This document shows, one piece after another, positions 36,503 to 46,158 of a DNA stretch of 64,000 nt. The DNA comes from Eshraghiella sp045129695. GTDB taxonomy: Bacteria > Bacillota > Clostridia > Lachnospirales > Lachnospiraceae. The notes below the pieces were generated by a model. The model did not search any database. It worked only from the letters and a program-made list of their open reading frames with translations, and had not been told where the DNA came from. A program made the position numbers and the translations under genes. The stretch is taken from contig JBGVJZ010000008.1 of the NCBI GenBank assembly GCA_045129695.1, positions 5,115-69,114 on the forward strand. Reading direction: 5' to 3'. How positions within the stretch are numbered: position 1 is the stretch's first letter; each line of letters begins with the position of its first letter.

Positions 36503-37293
36503 AATACAGCCCCCCTGTTACTCTCATTATCCTCAGCAAATCCGTTTGTCAGCCATGTTACAATAAAAATAATTATCAAAAGTACAATAGCTATCATTGA
36601 ACCATTGTGCCAGTCATAAGCATGGAAATAACTTCCGATAAGGCTTCCCATAATATAAGTGCTGTTATAAAGCATATCAAGAACAACATAATTAGTCATT
36701 GCAGGAAGTAATACCATTGTAACTCCACTGATTATTCCCGGAACTGAAAGCGGCAGTGTAACCTTTAAAAAAGTTGTCACGTTTCCCGCACCCAAATCCG
36801 CAGAAGCCTCCAAAAGACTGCTATCCAGTTTTACAAGCGTCGTATAAATCGGCAGAATCATAAACGGAAGAAAATCATATGTCATACCGATTATTGTATT
36901 CAAAAAAGGATGATATGCAAGATTGCCTTCAATGAAAGTAAGAACTTCCTTCAATGCAGCAATTCTCAATGTAAAATTAATCCACATTGGCACAATAAAT
37001 AACAGCAATAAAACAGCCGTTTTCTTCATCTTACTTCTGGCAAGAATATATGCCACAGGATATGCTATAAGCAGGCATACCGCAGTTGTGGTAAGTGCTA
37101 CTGCCAGACTATAAAATAAAGTACCGATTGTATTGGGACTTGTAAAAAATCCCGTAAAATTTTGAATAGTAAATTTGCCTTCTCCATTTGTAAAAGCATA
37201 ATACAAAACAACCAAAAGCGGTGCAATTACAAAACACACAAGGAACACCCCATATGGTATGCACAGCTGCTTTCGCGAAAAACGAAATTTCAT
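36499..37293 (-). CDS. potB: Polyamine ABC transporter permease PotB
   Basis: 264 residues, six membrane segments, with the loop EASADLGAGNVTTFLKVTLP that contacts the ATPase. It starts 14 bp after potA and overlaps potC by 4 bp. Confidence 0.92.
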   Translation of the reverse strand: MKFRFSRKQLCIPYGVFLVCFVIAPLLVVLYYAFTNGEGKFTIQNFTGFFTSPNTIGTLFYSLAVALTTTAVCLLIAYPVAYILARSKMKKTAVLLLLFIVPMWINFTLRIAALKEVLTFIEGNLAYHPFLNTIIGMTYDFLPFMILPIYTTLVKLDSSLLEASADLGAGNVTTFLKVTLPLSVPGIISGVTMVLLPAMTNYVVLDMLYNSTYIMGSLIGSYFHAYDWHNGSMIAIVLLIIIFIVTWLTNGFAEDNESNRGAVL

Positions 37294-37307
37294 ACAGGAA
37301 TCTCCTT

Positions 37308-38822
37308 TCAGCCTTTTATATCTTCAGATTTAAGTGTAAGCTTAATACTCTCCTTCGGAATGATTATGCTGACATAATCCTGTTCATTCCATAAGAATTC
37401 ATCATGAAGATGAATATCCTCCTCATTTCTGGTACGGACAATATAATGATAATGGTCGCCCTTGTAAATAAGCGAAATGATGTTACCACAGGTTCCGCCT
37501 GCATCCACATCATCGCTCATCGTAACATCGGAAGTAGAAACACGCACCTCAACCTCTGTTCCGGCAACATCCATCTCTTCTCCGTCAGCATTATACAAAA
37601 CTCCGTCCTCATCTGTCCTTGAACCCGGATAAAGCTGTGTTAAATCACACTCAAACTCTCCGTCGGCAAACTGAACAGTATTATTCTTCGTAATAATACC
37701 ATCAAAAACATTATGATTAGTCTCTGCCTCAATTACATGTATACCATCCGGTTCAATACACATACCAATGGTTGTACCTTCTACAGCATTCTTTGTGCTC
37801 TGGATTACTATTTCATTATCCCCGGATTCAACTATAATCTCATAGTGCATTCCCTTGAAAATAACGGAAGTTACCGTACCTGTTATAATACCTTCCGAAG
37901 GTGCCGTCATAATTACATCCTCCGGTCTGATAACAACATCAACAGGACTGCCAATTGGCATCTCATCAACACATTCAAACTCTGCTCCACAGAATTTTAC
38001 CTTCTTATGTCCCGTTACCTTTCCGTTAAAGATATTACTGTCACCGATAAAGTCCGCAACAAAGACATTCTTAGGCTCATTATAAATCTCTTCAGGAGTT
38101 CCTATCTGCTGAATCATTCCATCCGACATAACAACGATTTTGTCAGACATCGTAAGCGCTTCCTCCTGATCATGTGTAACATATATAAAAGTAATTCCAA
38201 GTTCCTGATGCATTGCTTTTAACTCAAGCTGCATCTCCTTACGCATTTTAAGATCCAACGCTCCGAGAGGCTCATCCAGAAGAAGTATTTCCGGTTCATT
38301 AACAATAGCTCTTGCAATTGCAATTCGCTGCTGCTGTCCGCCGGAAAGAGTGGACACACTACGCTTTTCAAAGCCCTCAAGGTCTACAACCTCCAAAGCA
38401 TGACGAACCTTTTCTTTAATTTCTTTTTTCGTTAGTTTTCTTTTGGTAACAATTGTGTCACCAGCTTCATTCTTATATGTAACATCTATTGTTTTCAGCT
38501 TAAGTCCGAATGCAACATTCTCAAAAATGTTCAGGTGCGGAAATAAAGCGTATCTCTGAAATACTGTGTTAATAGGTCTTTTGTTAGGCGGAAGCTTACT
38601 GATATCATTACCATTCAGCAGAATCTGACCTTCCGAAGGGATATCAAAGCCGGCAATCATTCGCAATGTAGTAGTCTTACCACAACCTGACGGGCCCAAA
38701 AAAGTGACAAACTCTCCCTTTTTAATCTCCAGATTAAAGTCCTCAACTGCTACAAAATTGTCCTCAAAACATTTTCTAATGTTCTTTAGTTCAATAATGT
38801 TTGTAGAAATATTATTGTCCAT
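37308..38822 (-). CDS. potA: Polyamine ABC transporter ATPase PotA with a doubled C-terminal domain
   Basis: 504 residues from the ATG at 38822. Other in-frame ATGs at 38855 and 38840 are possible, and one at 38921 lies inside the leader hairpin and is unlikely. The nucleotide-binding domain is complete: FLGPSGCGKTT, LSGGQQQRIAIARA, LLLDEPLGALD and VTHDQEEAL. The usual PotA has about 350-370 residues; here two TOBE-like beta domains follow (about 240-350 and about 355-500), the second recognisable by repeats of pattern (VFDGIITKNNTVQFADGEFEC against IFNGKVTGHKKVKFCGAEFEC). The extra domain may add regulation. Confidence 0.9.
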   Translation of the reverse strand: MDNNISTNIIELKNIRKCFEDNFVAVEDFNLEIKKGEFVTFLGPSGCGKTTTLRMIAGFDIPSEGQILLNGNDISKLPPNKRPINTVFQRYALFPHLNIFENVAFGLKLKTIDVTYKNEAGDTIVTKRKLTKKEIKEKVRHALEVVDLEGFEKRSVSTLSGGQQQRIAIARAIVNEPEILLLDEPLGALDLKMRKEMQLELKAMHQELGITFIYVTHDQEEALTMSDKIVVMSDGMIQQIGTPEEIYNEPKNVFVADFIGDSNIFNGKVTGHKKVKFCGAEFECVDEMPIGSPVDVVIRPEDVIMTAPSEGIITGTVTSVIFKGMHYEIIVESGDNEIVIQSTKNAVEGTTIGMCIEPDGIHVIEAETNHNVFDGIITKNNTVQFADGEFECDLTQLYPGSRTDEDGVLYNADGEEMDVAGTEVEVRVSTSDVTMSDDVDAGGTCGNIISLIYKGDHYHYIVRTRNEEDIHLHDEFLWNEQDYVSIIIPKESIKLTLKSEDIKG

Positions 38823-38892
38823 GGCACTTTTATGCAGCATTATAATGCCGCACATCTCCTCTCCAGAAATATTAACTGAGTTCCATAGAGTT

Positions 38893-38947
38893 AAAAAAAG
38901 ACAGCTAAATGCAGGTCGCATTTTCGTTCCCTGACTTCTCTGTCTTT
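38893..38947 (-). terminator. Attenuator-like terminator in the pot operon leader
   Basis: On the minus strand AAAGACAG (38947-38940) pairs with CTGTCTTT (38904-38897), followed by TTTTTTT, between the promoter and potA. The stem encloses two GGAACGAAA-like stretches in the leader. Its place before the first gene suggests transcription attenuation; no known riboswitch was recognised. Confidence 0.6.
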
Positions 38948-38973
38948 CGTTCCTTTGCTCATCGTTTAATAGG

Positions 38974-39003
38974 ATAATATAGTATTTTGTCTTTATTTGT
39001 CAA
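38974..39003 (-). promoter_or_regulatory. Promoter of the pot operon
   Basis: TTGACA (39003-38998), 18-bp spacer, TATTAT (38979-38974). Transcription would start near 38967, giving a leader of about 145 nt. Confidence 0.7.
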
Positions 39004-39037
39004 TATAAATATATTCTAATTTTTATTTGAGGTTCAA

Positions 39038-39066
39038 TTGACACAATAGTATATTTTTCCTATAAT
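39038..39066 (+). promoter_or_regulatory. Promoter of the HD-GYP gene
   Basis: Consensus TTGACA (39038-39043), 17-bp spacer, TATAAT (39061-39066), upstream of the start at 39114. Confidence 0.8.
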
Positions 39067-39113
39067 AAAATATAGGTATTATGTTTCAAAAAATATTTTT
39101 TTCGGGGGTCATT

Positions 39114-40199
39114 ATGGCTAAAGAAATTTTATTCTCTTTTGAGTTGGAGCCGGGCATGGTTGTATGTGAGGATATATTTGACTCAAAAGGCAGACTTATT
39201 TTAAGTAAGGGCACTGCCCTTAACAATGAATCCATCACCAAGCTGGAGCATTTCTCAATACTTGAGGTTCCTATTGACACCTCCATCGAGGTTATTCCGG
39301 ATGTTGATGACATAATTATGGAAGCAACCGGTTCTTCCAAAATCAAGGAAAGTGAAGAATTCAAGCTTTTTTCGGAAGATTATAACAACAGCATGGATAC
39401 AACCAAAAGTATTCTTGATTCTGTTGCAATTACTCATGCAGATGCTGACACAGATGCTATCGTTAATGCAGTAAACAGTCTCACAAATACATGCAGTAAT
39501 TCTATGCAGATGCTTGATATGCTCCATAATATAGAGACTAATGACGAGCAGACTTATCATCATTGCCTCAAGGTTGCCTTAATTGCACAGGTCCTTGGTA
39601 AATGGCTCGGTGTATCACAGGAGGATTTAGACCAGCTTGCAATAGCGGGTATTCTTCATGACGTCGGTAAACTTGCTATTCCGCCTGAAATACTCAATAA
39701 AAAGGGTAAGCTTACCAATGAGGAATATGAGCTTGTTAAGAGCCATGTAGTACGTGGCTATGAATATATCAAGGATATGGATTTGGATATAAGGGTTAAG
39801 GAAGCATGTCTGCTTCACCATGAGCGCTGTGACGGTTCAGGTTATCCTTTTAAGGTTAAGAGTGACCGTATCTCACCTTTTGCCAAAATAATTGCCATAG
39901 CTGACGTATATGACGCCATGACATCATCCAGAACATACAGAAAGAGTTTCTGTCCTTTCGATGTAATTCAGCTTTTTGATTCAGAAGGTCTGTATAAATA
40001 TGATCCGCAATACATTATGACCTTCCTTGAGAACATTGTTTCTTCCTATGTTAATAACAAAGTCAGATTATCTGATGGCAGAGAAGGAGAGATTATTCTC
40101 ATTAACAAAATTTGTCTCTACAAACCAATTGTTAAAGTTGGTAATGAGTTTGTCGACTTATCAAGGCAGTCAGTTCTCAAAATAACCGATGTTTTATAA
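39114..40199 (+). CDS. HD-GYP domain protein (probable c-di-GMP phosphodiesterase)
   Basis: 361 residues from the ATG at 39114 behind GGGGG; an ATG at 39081 has no ribosome site. An N-terminal DUF3391-like part (about 5-110) precedes the HD-GYP domain, with GILHDVGKLAIP (HD), HHERCDGSGYPF (the HHE and GYP elements) and DVYDAMTSSRTYR. All metal ligands appear kept. It would degrade cyclic di-GMP, though HD-GYP proteins may have other cyclic dinucleotide substrates. It is a monocistronic unit. Confidence 0.88.
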   Translation: MAKEILFSFELEPGMVVCEDIFDSKGRLILSKGTALNNESITKLEHFSILEVPIDTSIEVIPDVDDIIMEATGSSKIKESEEFKLFSEDYNNSMDTTKSILDSVAITHADADTDAIVNAVNSLTNTCSNSMQMLDMLHNIETNDEQTYHHCLKVALIAQVLGKWLGVSQEDLDQLAIAGILHDVGKLAIPPEILNKKGKLTNEEYELVKSHVVRGYEYIKDMDLDIRVKEACLLHHERCDGSGYPFKVKSDRISPFAKIIAIADVYDAMTSSRTYRKSFCPFDVIQLFDSEGLYKYDPQYIMTFLENIVSSYVNNKVRLSDGREGEIILINKICLYKPIVKVGNEFVDLSRQSVLKITDVL

Positions 40200-40209
40200 A
40201 ACACGACAA

Positions 40210-40240
40210 AGCCGGACACTTCATAATGAAATGTCCGGCT
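40210..40240. terminator. Bidirectional terminator between the HD-GYP gene and murA
   Basis: AGCCGGACA-TTCA pairs with TGAA-TGTCCGGCT around a 3-nt loop, with T-rich stretches on both sides. It sits between two convergent genes. Confidence 0.8.
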
Positions 40241-40256
40241 TATTTGTTCTTTAAGT

Positions 40257-41555
40257 CTAGCCTACCACCTTGAAATCAAACTGTCTGAGATCCTTTTCAC
40301 ATTCGACTTTTGCCATATCAGCACCCAGTGCCCGCAGCTTCTTGTCAAAATCCTCGTAACCTCTTTCAATATATTTAATATCATCAACAGCTGTAACTCC
40401 GTCAGCAGCAAGCCCCGCAATAACCAACGCCGCTCCGGCTCTTAAATCAGGTGCAGCAACTTCAGCTCCTGTTGTGCGTTCTACGCCTGTTATTATAGCT
40501 GTATTACCTTCCACCTTAATCTTGCAACCCATTCTTGAAAGCTCATCAACATATTTAAAACGATTCTCCCAGATACTTTCCGTTACAATACTTGTACCGT
40601 TGCACTTTGACAGAAGTACTGCAATCTGTGGCTGCATATCAGTCGGGAAGCCCGGATATGGGAGTGTCTTAATATTAGTATGGCTAAGATTCTCATGTCC
40701 GATTACTCTTACCGCCTCATCAAATTCCTCCACCTCACAGCCTACTTCAACCAGTTTCGCTGTAATAGCCTCCAAATGTTTAGGAATAACATTCTTAATA
40801 AGCACATCTCCGGCAGTTGCCGCTGCTGCAAGCATAAATGTTCCTGCCTCAATCTGGTCAGGTATAATGGAATAGTTAGTTCCATGAAGCTTCTCCACGC
40901 CTTTAATTCTAATCACATCAGTTCCTGCACCCTTAATATTGGCACCCATACAGTTAAGACAGTTGGCAACATCTACTACATGTGGTTCTTTGGCAGCATT
41001 TTCAATTATAGTATTGCCCTGTGCAAGACATGCTGCAAGCATAATATTAATAGTAGCTCCAACTGATACCATATCAAGATATATATGATTACCCTTCAGG
41101 CTGTCTGCATTGGCACAAATCATACCATGCTCAATTTCTACATTAGCACCCAAAGCCTTAAAGCCTTTAATGTGAAGGTCTACAGGTCTGCTTCCGATAT
41201 TACAGCCTCCCGGCAACGCCACTTCAGCCTTACCAAGCTTACCAAGTAATGCACCAAGCAAATAATAGGATGCCCTGATTTTTTTAATAAATTCAATGTC
41301 AACACTGGTAGAATATATTGTACTGCCATTTATACGAAATGTATGTTTATCTATTCTCTCAACAATCGCCCCAATGTACTCTATTGCTTCAAGTACTATT
41401 CTTGTGTCCCTTACATCCGGTACATTCTCTATTGTAACTGCCTCATCTGCCATAACAGCTGCCGCAAGGATTGCCAGTGCCGCATTCTTAGCACCACCGA
41501 TTTCAACCTCTCCACTTAGTCTGTTACCGCCTCTGATTACGTACTGTTCCATCAT
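40257..41555 (-). CDS. murA: UDP-N-acetylglucosamine 1-carboxyvinyltransferase
   Basis: 432 residues. EPSP synthase fold with IGGAKNAAL at the start, the catalytic Cys in LPGGCNIGSRPVD, and LPYPGFPTDMQPQ. It carries out the first committed step of peptidoglycan synthesis and is the fosfomycin target; the Cys is present, as in sensitive enzymes. Confidence 0.95.
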   Translation of the reverse strand: MMEQYVIRGGNRLSGEVEIGGAKNAALAILAAAVMADEAVTIENVPDVRDTRIVLEAIEYIGAIVERIDKHTFRINGSTIYSTSVDIEFIKKIRASYYLLGALLGKLGKAEVALPGGCNIGSRPVDLHIKGFKALGANVEIEHGMICANADSLKGNHIYLDMVSVGATINIMLAACLAQGNTIIENAAKEPHVVDVANCLNCMGANIKGAGTDVIRIKGVEKLHGTNYSIIPDQIEAGTFMLAAAATAGDVLIKNVIPKHLEAITAKLVEVGCEVEEFDEAVRVIGHENLSHTNIKTLPYPGFPTDMQPQIAVLLSKCNGTSIVTESIWENRFKYVDELSRMGCKIKVEGNTAIITGVERTTGAEVAAPDLRAGAALVIAGLAADGVTAVDDIKYIERGYEDFDKKLRALGADMAKVECEKDLRQFDFKVVG

Positions 41556-41701
41556 AGCACCTCAATAATCTCAACTAAAATCATGCAATAAATTTATTAC
41601 ATGGCAAAAAAACGTATCAATAGACACGCAAATGTATTATATCATAAAAATATTGTTTGTAAACTACCAATATTTTATTTTTTTGGAACAAATAAACAAA
41701 A

Positions 41702-41728
41702 GAAGCTGTCCACTATATGAACAGCTTC
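41702..41728 (-). terminator. Terminator after the M23 peptidase gene
   Basis: GAAGCTGT/ACAGCTTC stem followed on the minus strand by TTTTGTTT. Confidence 0.75.
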
Positions 41729-41737
41729 ATAAAATCA

Positions 41738-43303
41738 TTATTGTACATATTCCACAGGATTTACCAAAGTTCCTCTGAGATAAAGCTCAAAATGCAAATG
41801 TGGTCCTGTGCTGTTTCCTGTATTACCTGAATAAGCAATAACCTGTCCCTGTCTTACAGTCTGTCCGTAGCTTACTGCAAAGCTGCTCAAGTGCGCATAT
41901 CTTGTAAGACTTCCGTCTGAATGCTTAACATCTACACAGTAGCCATATCCACCAAACCATGCAGCTCTTACAACTGTACCGCTTGATGAAGCTCTTACAG
42001 GTGTTCCTGTTGATACGCCATAATCTACACCTGTATGGAGTGACCATACTCCCGTTGTCGGATGAACACGATATCCAAACGGTGATGTAATCCAGTTACA
42101 GTTAACCGGTTTAATATATGTCGGAGGAGTAAGCGTTCCTCTCTCAATAATGGTTGGAACCGCTTCTGTATAAACAGTCTGACTGATAATCTCTCTGTCT
42201 GACTCAACTCCATTAACATAAGAGATAAGTGCCACAACACCTCTGGTTCCGCTTACGCCGTTCTGAATAACATTCTCAGTACCAATATACAAGCTGTTGT
42301 TATCAACGTACTGAATTGGTGCATCATAATTCTCATCATAAGATGCTTCTTCAACAACTACCACCGTAATCTCTGATGCAGGAACTGTAACGATTAACTG
42401 ATCTCCTACATAAATAGTTGTATTAACATCAATACCATTAAGTGCACAAAGCTCGTCCAACGTCAACTCATATTTCTTGGAAATCGCTGAAAGCGTATCA
42501 CCCTGCTGTATTGTATACACGCCCTTTTCGGCATGTTCCTTGGTAACTAACTCGTAAGCTTCCTCAACAGATACAATGTTACTGCTGTCTGCTTTGGTCT
42601 CTATAATCTCAACATTCTCTTCAAAACCAACAGAGAGAATTCCATCCTTCAATACAATATTCTCTTCCTCAACCGCTGCTTCTGCATTTCCGTCCATTGA
42701 GGCAAGCACTTTGGCTGCTTCATTAATCTCAAGGTCTGCAGACACAAGATTAGTCTTCAAAGAATTATATGAGCCATCGGTATTCTCTACAAGTTCAACC
42801 GTGAATTCATTAGATTCGATATATCTGTCCTTCACAGCTTCAAAAAGCTCTACAACATCCTCTCTGGATGCAAGTGTTACGGTAAAATCATCAATTCTGA
42901 CTGTATATGCCGTATCATTCACTGAAGTGTTAACAGTATTACTTGTATTAGCGGTTAGCGCTGTATACATTGATGCTGCTAATAATTCCTCTGAAAGAAC
43001 AGCACCTGAAGTTGCTTCCTTATACACACTAACATCTGTCTCAACCAATGTAACACCACTGTTAGTCGTGTTAATCTGTGTTCTTGCTTCTGTAAGTGCT
43101 GACTGTACAATTGAAGTATCACTTACATAGCCCATTTCCTCTCCATTAAGAACAACCATATATCTGTCATCAGGGGTATATGTCTTGCCACTGTTTGCAA
43201 CTTTTTGAACAAAAGGTATGGCAACAATCAAAAATAATACCGCAATAATTGCTGTTCTTACATATGAAATATACAGTTTCTTCTGTCGTCCCAAACGATG
43301 CAT
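41738..43303 (-). CDS. LysM-G5-M23 cell-wall endopeptidase
   Basis: 521 residues from the ATG at 43303, behind GGAGG (a GTG at 43315 and an ATG at 43306 are alternatives). One N-terminal membrane segment (about 15-35), a coiled/beta linker, LysM (about 268-312, IQQGDTLSAISKKYELTLDE), G5 (about 335-395) and an M23 domain (about 405-520) with the zinc ligands in LHTGVDYG and HLHFE. It cuts peptide cross-links in peptidoglycan at the cell surface. A WalR-type box in the promoter fits the WalKR regulon of cell-wall hydrolases. Confidence 0.93.
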   Translation of the reverse strand: MHRLGRQKKLYISYVRTAIIAVLFLIVAIPFVQKVANSGKTYTPDDRYMVVLNGEEMGYVSDTSIVQSALTEARTQINTTNSGVTLVETDVSVYKEATSGAVLSEELLAASMYTALTANTSNTVNTSVNDTAYTVRIDDFTVTLASREDVVELFEAVKDRYIESNEFTVELVENTDGSYNSLKTNLVSADLEINEAAKVLASMDGNAEAAVEEENIVLKDGILSVGFEENVEIIETKADSSNIVSVEEAYELVTKEHAEKGVYTIQQGDTLSAISKKYELTLDELCALNGIDVNTTIYVGDQLIVTVPASEITVVVVEEASYDENYDAPIQYVDNNSLYIGTENVIQNGVSGTRGVVALISYVNGVESDREIISQTVYTEAVPTIIERGTLTPPTYIKPVNCNWITSPFGYRVHPTTGVWSLHTGVDYGVSTGTPVRASSSGTVVRAAWFGGYGYCVDVKHSDGSLTRYAHLSSFAVSYGQTVRQGQVIAYSGNTGNSTGPHLHFELYLRGTLVNPVEYVQ

Positions 43304-43333
43304 CATAACCTCCACAATAATTTGTTACATATT

Positions 43334-43350
43334 GTAACATTTTCGTAACA
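43334..43350 (-). promoter_or_regulatory. WalR-type box upstream of the M23 peptidase gene
   Basis: On the minus strand TGTTAC-N5-TGTTAC (43350-43345 and 43339-43334), an exact fit to TGTWAH-N5-TGTWAH. It overlaps a possible -10 (TACAAT) 31-47 bp before the start codon. Confidence 0.6.
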
Positions 43351-43431
43351 ATTAGAAGTGTATCAGATTAAACAGGTTTTGTAAACCCTTTTTAACACAA
43401 ATATGTGAAAATTTTGTATCTTTTTAGCGTT

Positions 43432-43926
43432 TTACAACATTTTTGACAATTTGTTCACAGTTTCTTCTATTGTAAGTCCGTCTAAATCAATAATAAGCTC
43501 TGCGTATTTCTCGTACAAAACAGTTCTCTCTACATACAAATCAAACAGGGTCTGTCCCTCTTTGATTGCTACACCTCTGCCGGTAAGATTGGACAATCTG
43601 GAGTCTATCGTCTCATAGGTTGCCCTAAGGTATACCACTGTTCCTATCTCTGCAAGATGCTTCATTGCTTCCTTACCATAAATGACGCTTCCACCTGTTG
43701 CAATTACAGAATTAACTACATCAATTGACGCATTTATCCTGTTTTCAATCTCAAGAAAACCATCATTACCTTCGGTGGCAATTATATCCTTAAGCAGTCT
43801 TTTCTCCTGCTTCTGAATTACCAGATCCGAATCTACAAACTCATAACCAAGTATTTTGGCAAGAACAACCCCGGCACTACTCTTTCCGACACCGGGCATT
43901 CCTATTAAAACAATGTTGTTTTTCAT
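43432..43926 (-). CDS. aroK: Shikimate kinase
   Basis: 164 residues. Walker A GMPGVGKSSAG, DSDLVIQ (shikimate-binding Asp), and GGSVIYG. It phosphorylates shikimate in aromatic amino acid synthesis. It follows the flavin reductase gene by 6 bp. Confidence 0.93.
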   Translation of the reverse strand: MKNNIVLIGMPGVGKSSAGVVLAKILGYEFVDSDLVIQKQEKRLLKDIIATEGNDGFLEIENRINASIDVVNSVIATGGSVIYGKEAMKHLAEIGTVVYLRATYETIDSRLSNLTGRGVAIKEGQTLFDLYVERTVLYEKYAELIIDLDGLTIEETVNKLSKML

Positions 43927-43932
43927 ATTATA

Positions 43933-44508
43933 TTAACCTCTGTCTGACTTTTTTTGAACTGAGTATCCAAATTTTCCAATCTTTTCACCCAGTACAAAAT
44001 ACTCCCCATGGGAATATGCTACCAAATCAGCTGAATTAAGGTGGAAGGCACCCTTTTCATCCATATATCTGTCATCAATGGTTACGTTAACCACTTCTGC
44101 AATAAACATGTCATGGCTTCCAAGATGCTGAACTCCTGTAACCTTACACTCAAGATTTACCGGACTCTCTGCAATCTTAACAGCATTAATTTTCTCAGAT
44201 GGAACAGGCGTAAGTCCCATTTCCTTAAATTTGTCAACATCCCTTCCTGAACGTACTCCACAGAAATCCGTTGCATATGCAAGGTCTTTTGTTACAAGAT
44301 TAATAACAAATTCGCCGGTTTCTTCTATTATAGAGTGTGAATATCGCTCTTTTCTAACGGAAATTGATACCATTGCCGGATCTGAACAGATAGTTCCGGC
44401 CCATGCAATTGTAATAATATTAGGCGTTTCGCCCTCTCTGTTGCAGCTTACCATTACTGCCGGTACAGGGTAAAGCATATTTCCCGGCTTCCAATTCTGT
44501 TTGGCCAT
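43933..44508 (-). CDS. Flavin reductase family protein
   Basis: 191 residues with the FMN-binding split-barrel pattern: PVPAVMVSC, IITIAWAGTICSDPAMVSISVR, SGRDVDKFKEMGLT. The family includes flavin reductases and FMN-binding redox proteins; the exact substrate is not known. It is co-transcribed with aroK and lies 12 bp after the pyrophosphatase gene. Confidence 0.85.
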   Translation of the reverse strand: MAKQNWKPGNMLYPVPAVMVSCNREGETPNIITIAWAGTICSDPAMVSISVRKERYSHSIIEETGEFVINLVTKDLAYATDFCGVRSGRDVDKFKEMGLTPVPSEKINAVKIAESPVNLECKVTGVQHLGSHDMFIAEVVNVTIDDRYMDEKGAFHLNSADLVAYSHGEYFVLGEKIGKFGYSVQKKSDRG

Positions 44509-44520
44509 ATTAAAATCCTC

Positions 44521-46158
44521 CTATTGAGCAATCTCCATCATTAATTCAGGTACAATCTGCTTCTTACGCGATACAACTCCCGGAAGCAGGAATGATCCAT
44601 CACTACCCTGAACTCCAAGTGCATTCTCCACAAGCTCCTCAGCTCCGTCACCAACGCATAAAAGTTCGGTTCCCGGAAGCATCATATCTGTAAGCATGAA
44701 AAACAGCATATCTACTCCCATTGATGCATACTGCTCCTTCATATATGCAAAAATCTTATTTTTAACCTGTGCAAGCTCAGAACTGTCCATACATGAAACC
44801 TGACCGATTCCAAAGGTAACATCTCCCATTGAAAACTTCTTGTAATCTCCGGTAAAAAGCTCTTTGGCAGTCTTCTCACTGATATTGCTTCCTGCGAAAA
44901 ACATCTCGTGTGCAAATTCTTCTATATTAATTCCTGCTATTTTAGCAAGTGCCTTAGCCGCTTCCTTATCCTTTTTAGTACAGGTTGGCGAACGAAACAT
45001 CAGGGTATCAGAAATAATTGCCGCACACATCAGCTGTGCCATCTGTACACCAATCTCGACTCCCGAGTCCTTATACATTCCATATATTATGGTAGAAGTA
45101 CATCCAACCGGCTGGTTAAAGAAAAACACCGGTGAAATTGTTTCAATAGAACCAAGTCTGTGATGGTCAACAATTTCAAGTATTTCGGCAGCCTGAATTC
45201 CTGCAACTGCCTGTTTTGCCTCATTATGATCCACCATAATTATTTTCTTCTTCTCTGCACGCAGGAGACTTCTTCTTGAAATCATTCCAACATAATTATT
45301 GTGTTTATCCAGAACAGGAAAATCCCTGTGTCTCTTCTCCGCCATAACTCTTTTAATATCATCTATATAATCTTCAAGCTTAAAGCATATCAGTCCCTCA
45401 TTCTTCATCACATATCCAATAGGAATGCTCTGATAAATAAGTCTTGATACAATAAATGCATCATGTGGCGAACTGATAATTGTGCAACCATTCTCCTGAG
45501 CCATTTTGGTAATTGTAAGTGCAACAGGTGCATCTTCACAAATAACAATACAGCCGGCTCCCATTTCGATAGCACACAACTGTGCCTCATATCTGTTTCC
45601 AAGAATTACCAAATCTCCCGGCTTAATATTTTCCTCCATTGTCTCCGGCGTTGCAACAGCAGTAAATACTTTACCGCTTACCGTGTCAGACTTATCATGT
45701 CCACATATTATTTTACCATCAAGAGTTTCTGCAATCTGCTTATACGTAGTTTCTGATAATTTCAAAATACAATTATCATAGACATCCATATATGATTTGG
45801 CAATATCCGTAATAGTTATTATTCCCTCCATCTTACGGTTTTTAACAATAGGGAGGGTAACTACACCTTCTTCCTGCATCATATTCCATGCTTTTTTGAT
45901 GGAAATAGATGACTTTACGCTCTCAGTCCTTCGAAAATCCACCTCGCCCACCTGAGCCCTGACATCCTGCAAAAGCGGCAACGGTGAGACTCCACATTTT
46001 TTCAGAACATACCTGGTCTCTTCATTAAGCTGGCCTGCTCTGTAAGGAACATAGTCCTCGGTTTTGGTTATTTTATTTTTTAAATTAGCATAAGCTATCG
46101 CAGAACAAATTGAATCCGTATCAGGATTTTTATGTCCTACAACATATACTTTACTCAT
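44521..46158 (-). CDS. ppaC: Manganese-dependent inorganic pyrophosphatase with CBS and DRTGG domains
   Basis: 545 residues from the ATG at 46158 behind AAGGAG (an ATG at 46167 would abut the ribosome site). DHH phosphoesterase motifs: GHKNPDTDSICSA, DHNEAKQAV and VDHHRLG. Between the first and second lie a CBS domain, a DRTGG domain (about 120-240) and a second CBS domain (about 245-305), the regulated CBS-PPase arrangement that binds adenine nucleotides; a DHHA2 domain ends the protein. It hydrolyses pyrophosphate. Confidence 0.93.
   Translation of the reverse strand: MSKVYVVGHKNPDTDSICSAIAYANLKNKITKTEDYVPYRAGQLNEETRYVLKKCGVSPLPLLQDVRAQVGEVDFRRTESVKSSISIKKAWNMMQEEGVVTLPIVKNRKMEGIITITDIAKSYMDVYDNCILKLSETTYKQIAETLDGKIICGHDKSDTVSGKVFTAVATPETMEENIKPGDLVILGNRYEAQLCAIEMGAGCIVICEDAPVALTITKMAQENGCTIISSPHDAFIVSRLIYQSIPIGYVMKNEGLICFKLEDYIDDIKRVMAEKRHRDFPVLDKHNNYVGMISRRSLLRAEKKKIIMVDHNEAKQAVAGIQAAEILEIVDHHRLGSIETISPVFFFNQPVGCTSTIIYGMYKDSGVEIGVQMAQLMCAAIISDTLMFRSPTCTKKDKEAAKALAKIAGINIEEFAHEMFFAGSNISEKTAKELFTGDYKKFSMGDVTFGIGQVSCMDSSELAQVKNKIFAYMKEQYASMGVDMLFFMLTDMMLPGTELLCVGDGAEELVENALGVQGSDGSFLLPGVVSRKKQIVPELMMEIAQ

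Noticed and set aside
38893..38968. A glutamine, guanidine or PRPP riboswitch before potA
   Set aside because: The conserved core blocks of those aptamers could not be found; only the terminator and short repeats are visible.
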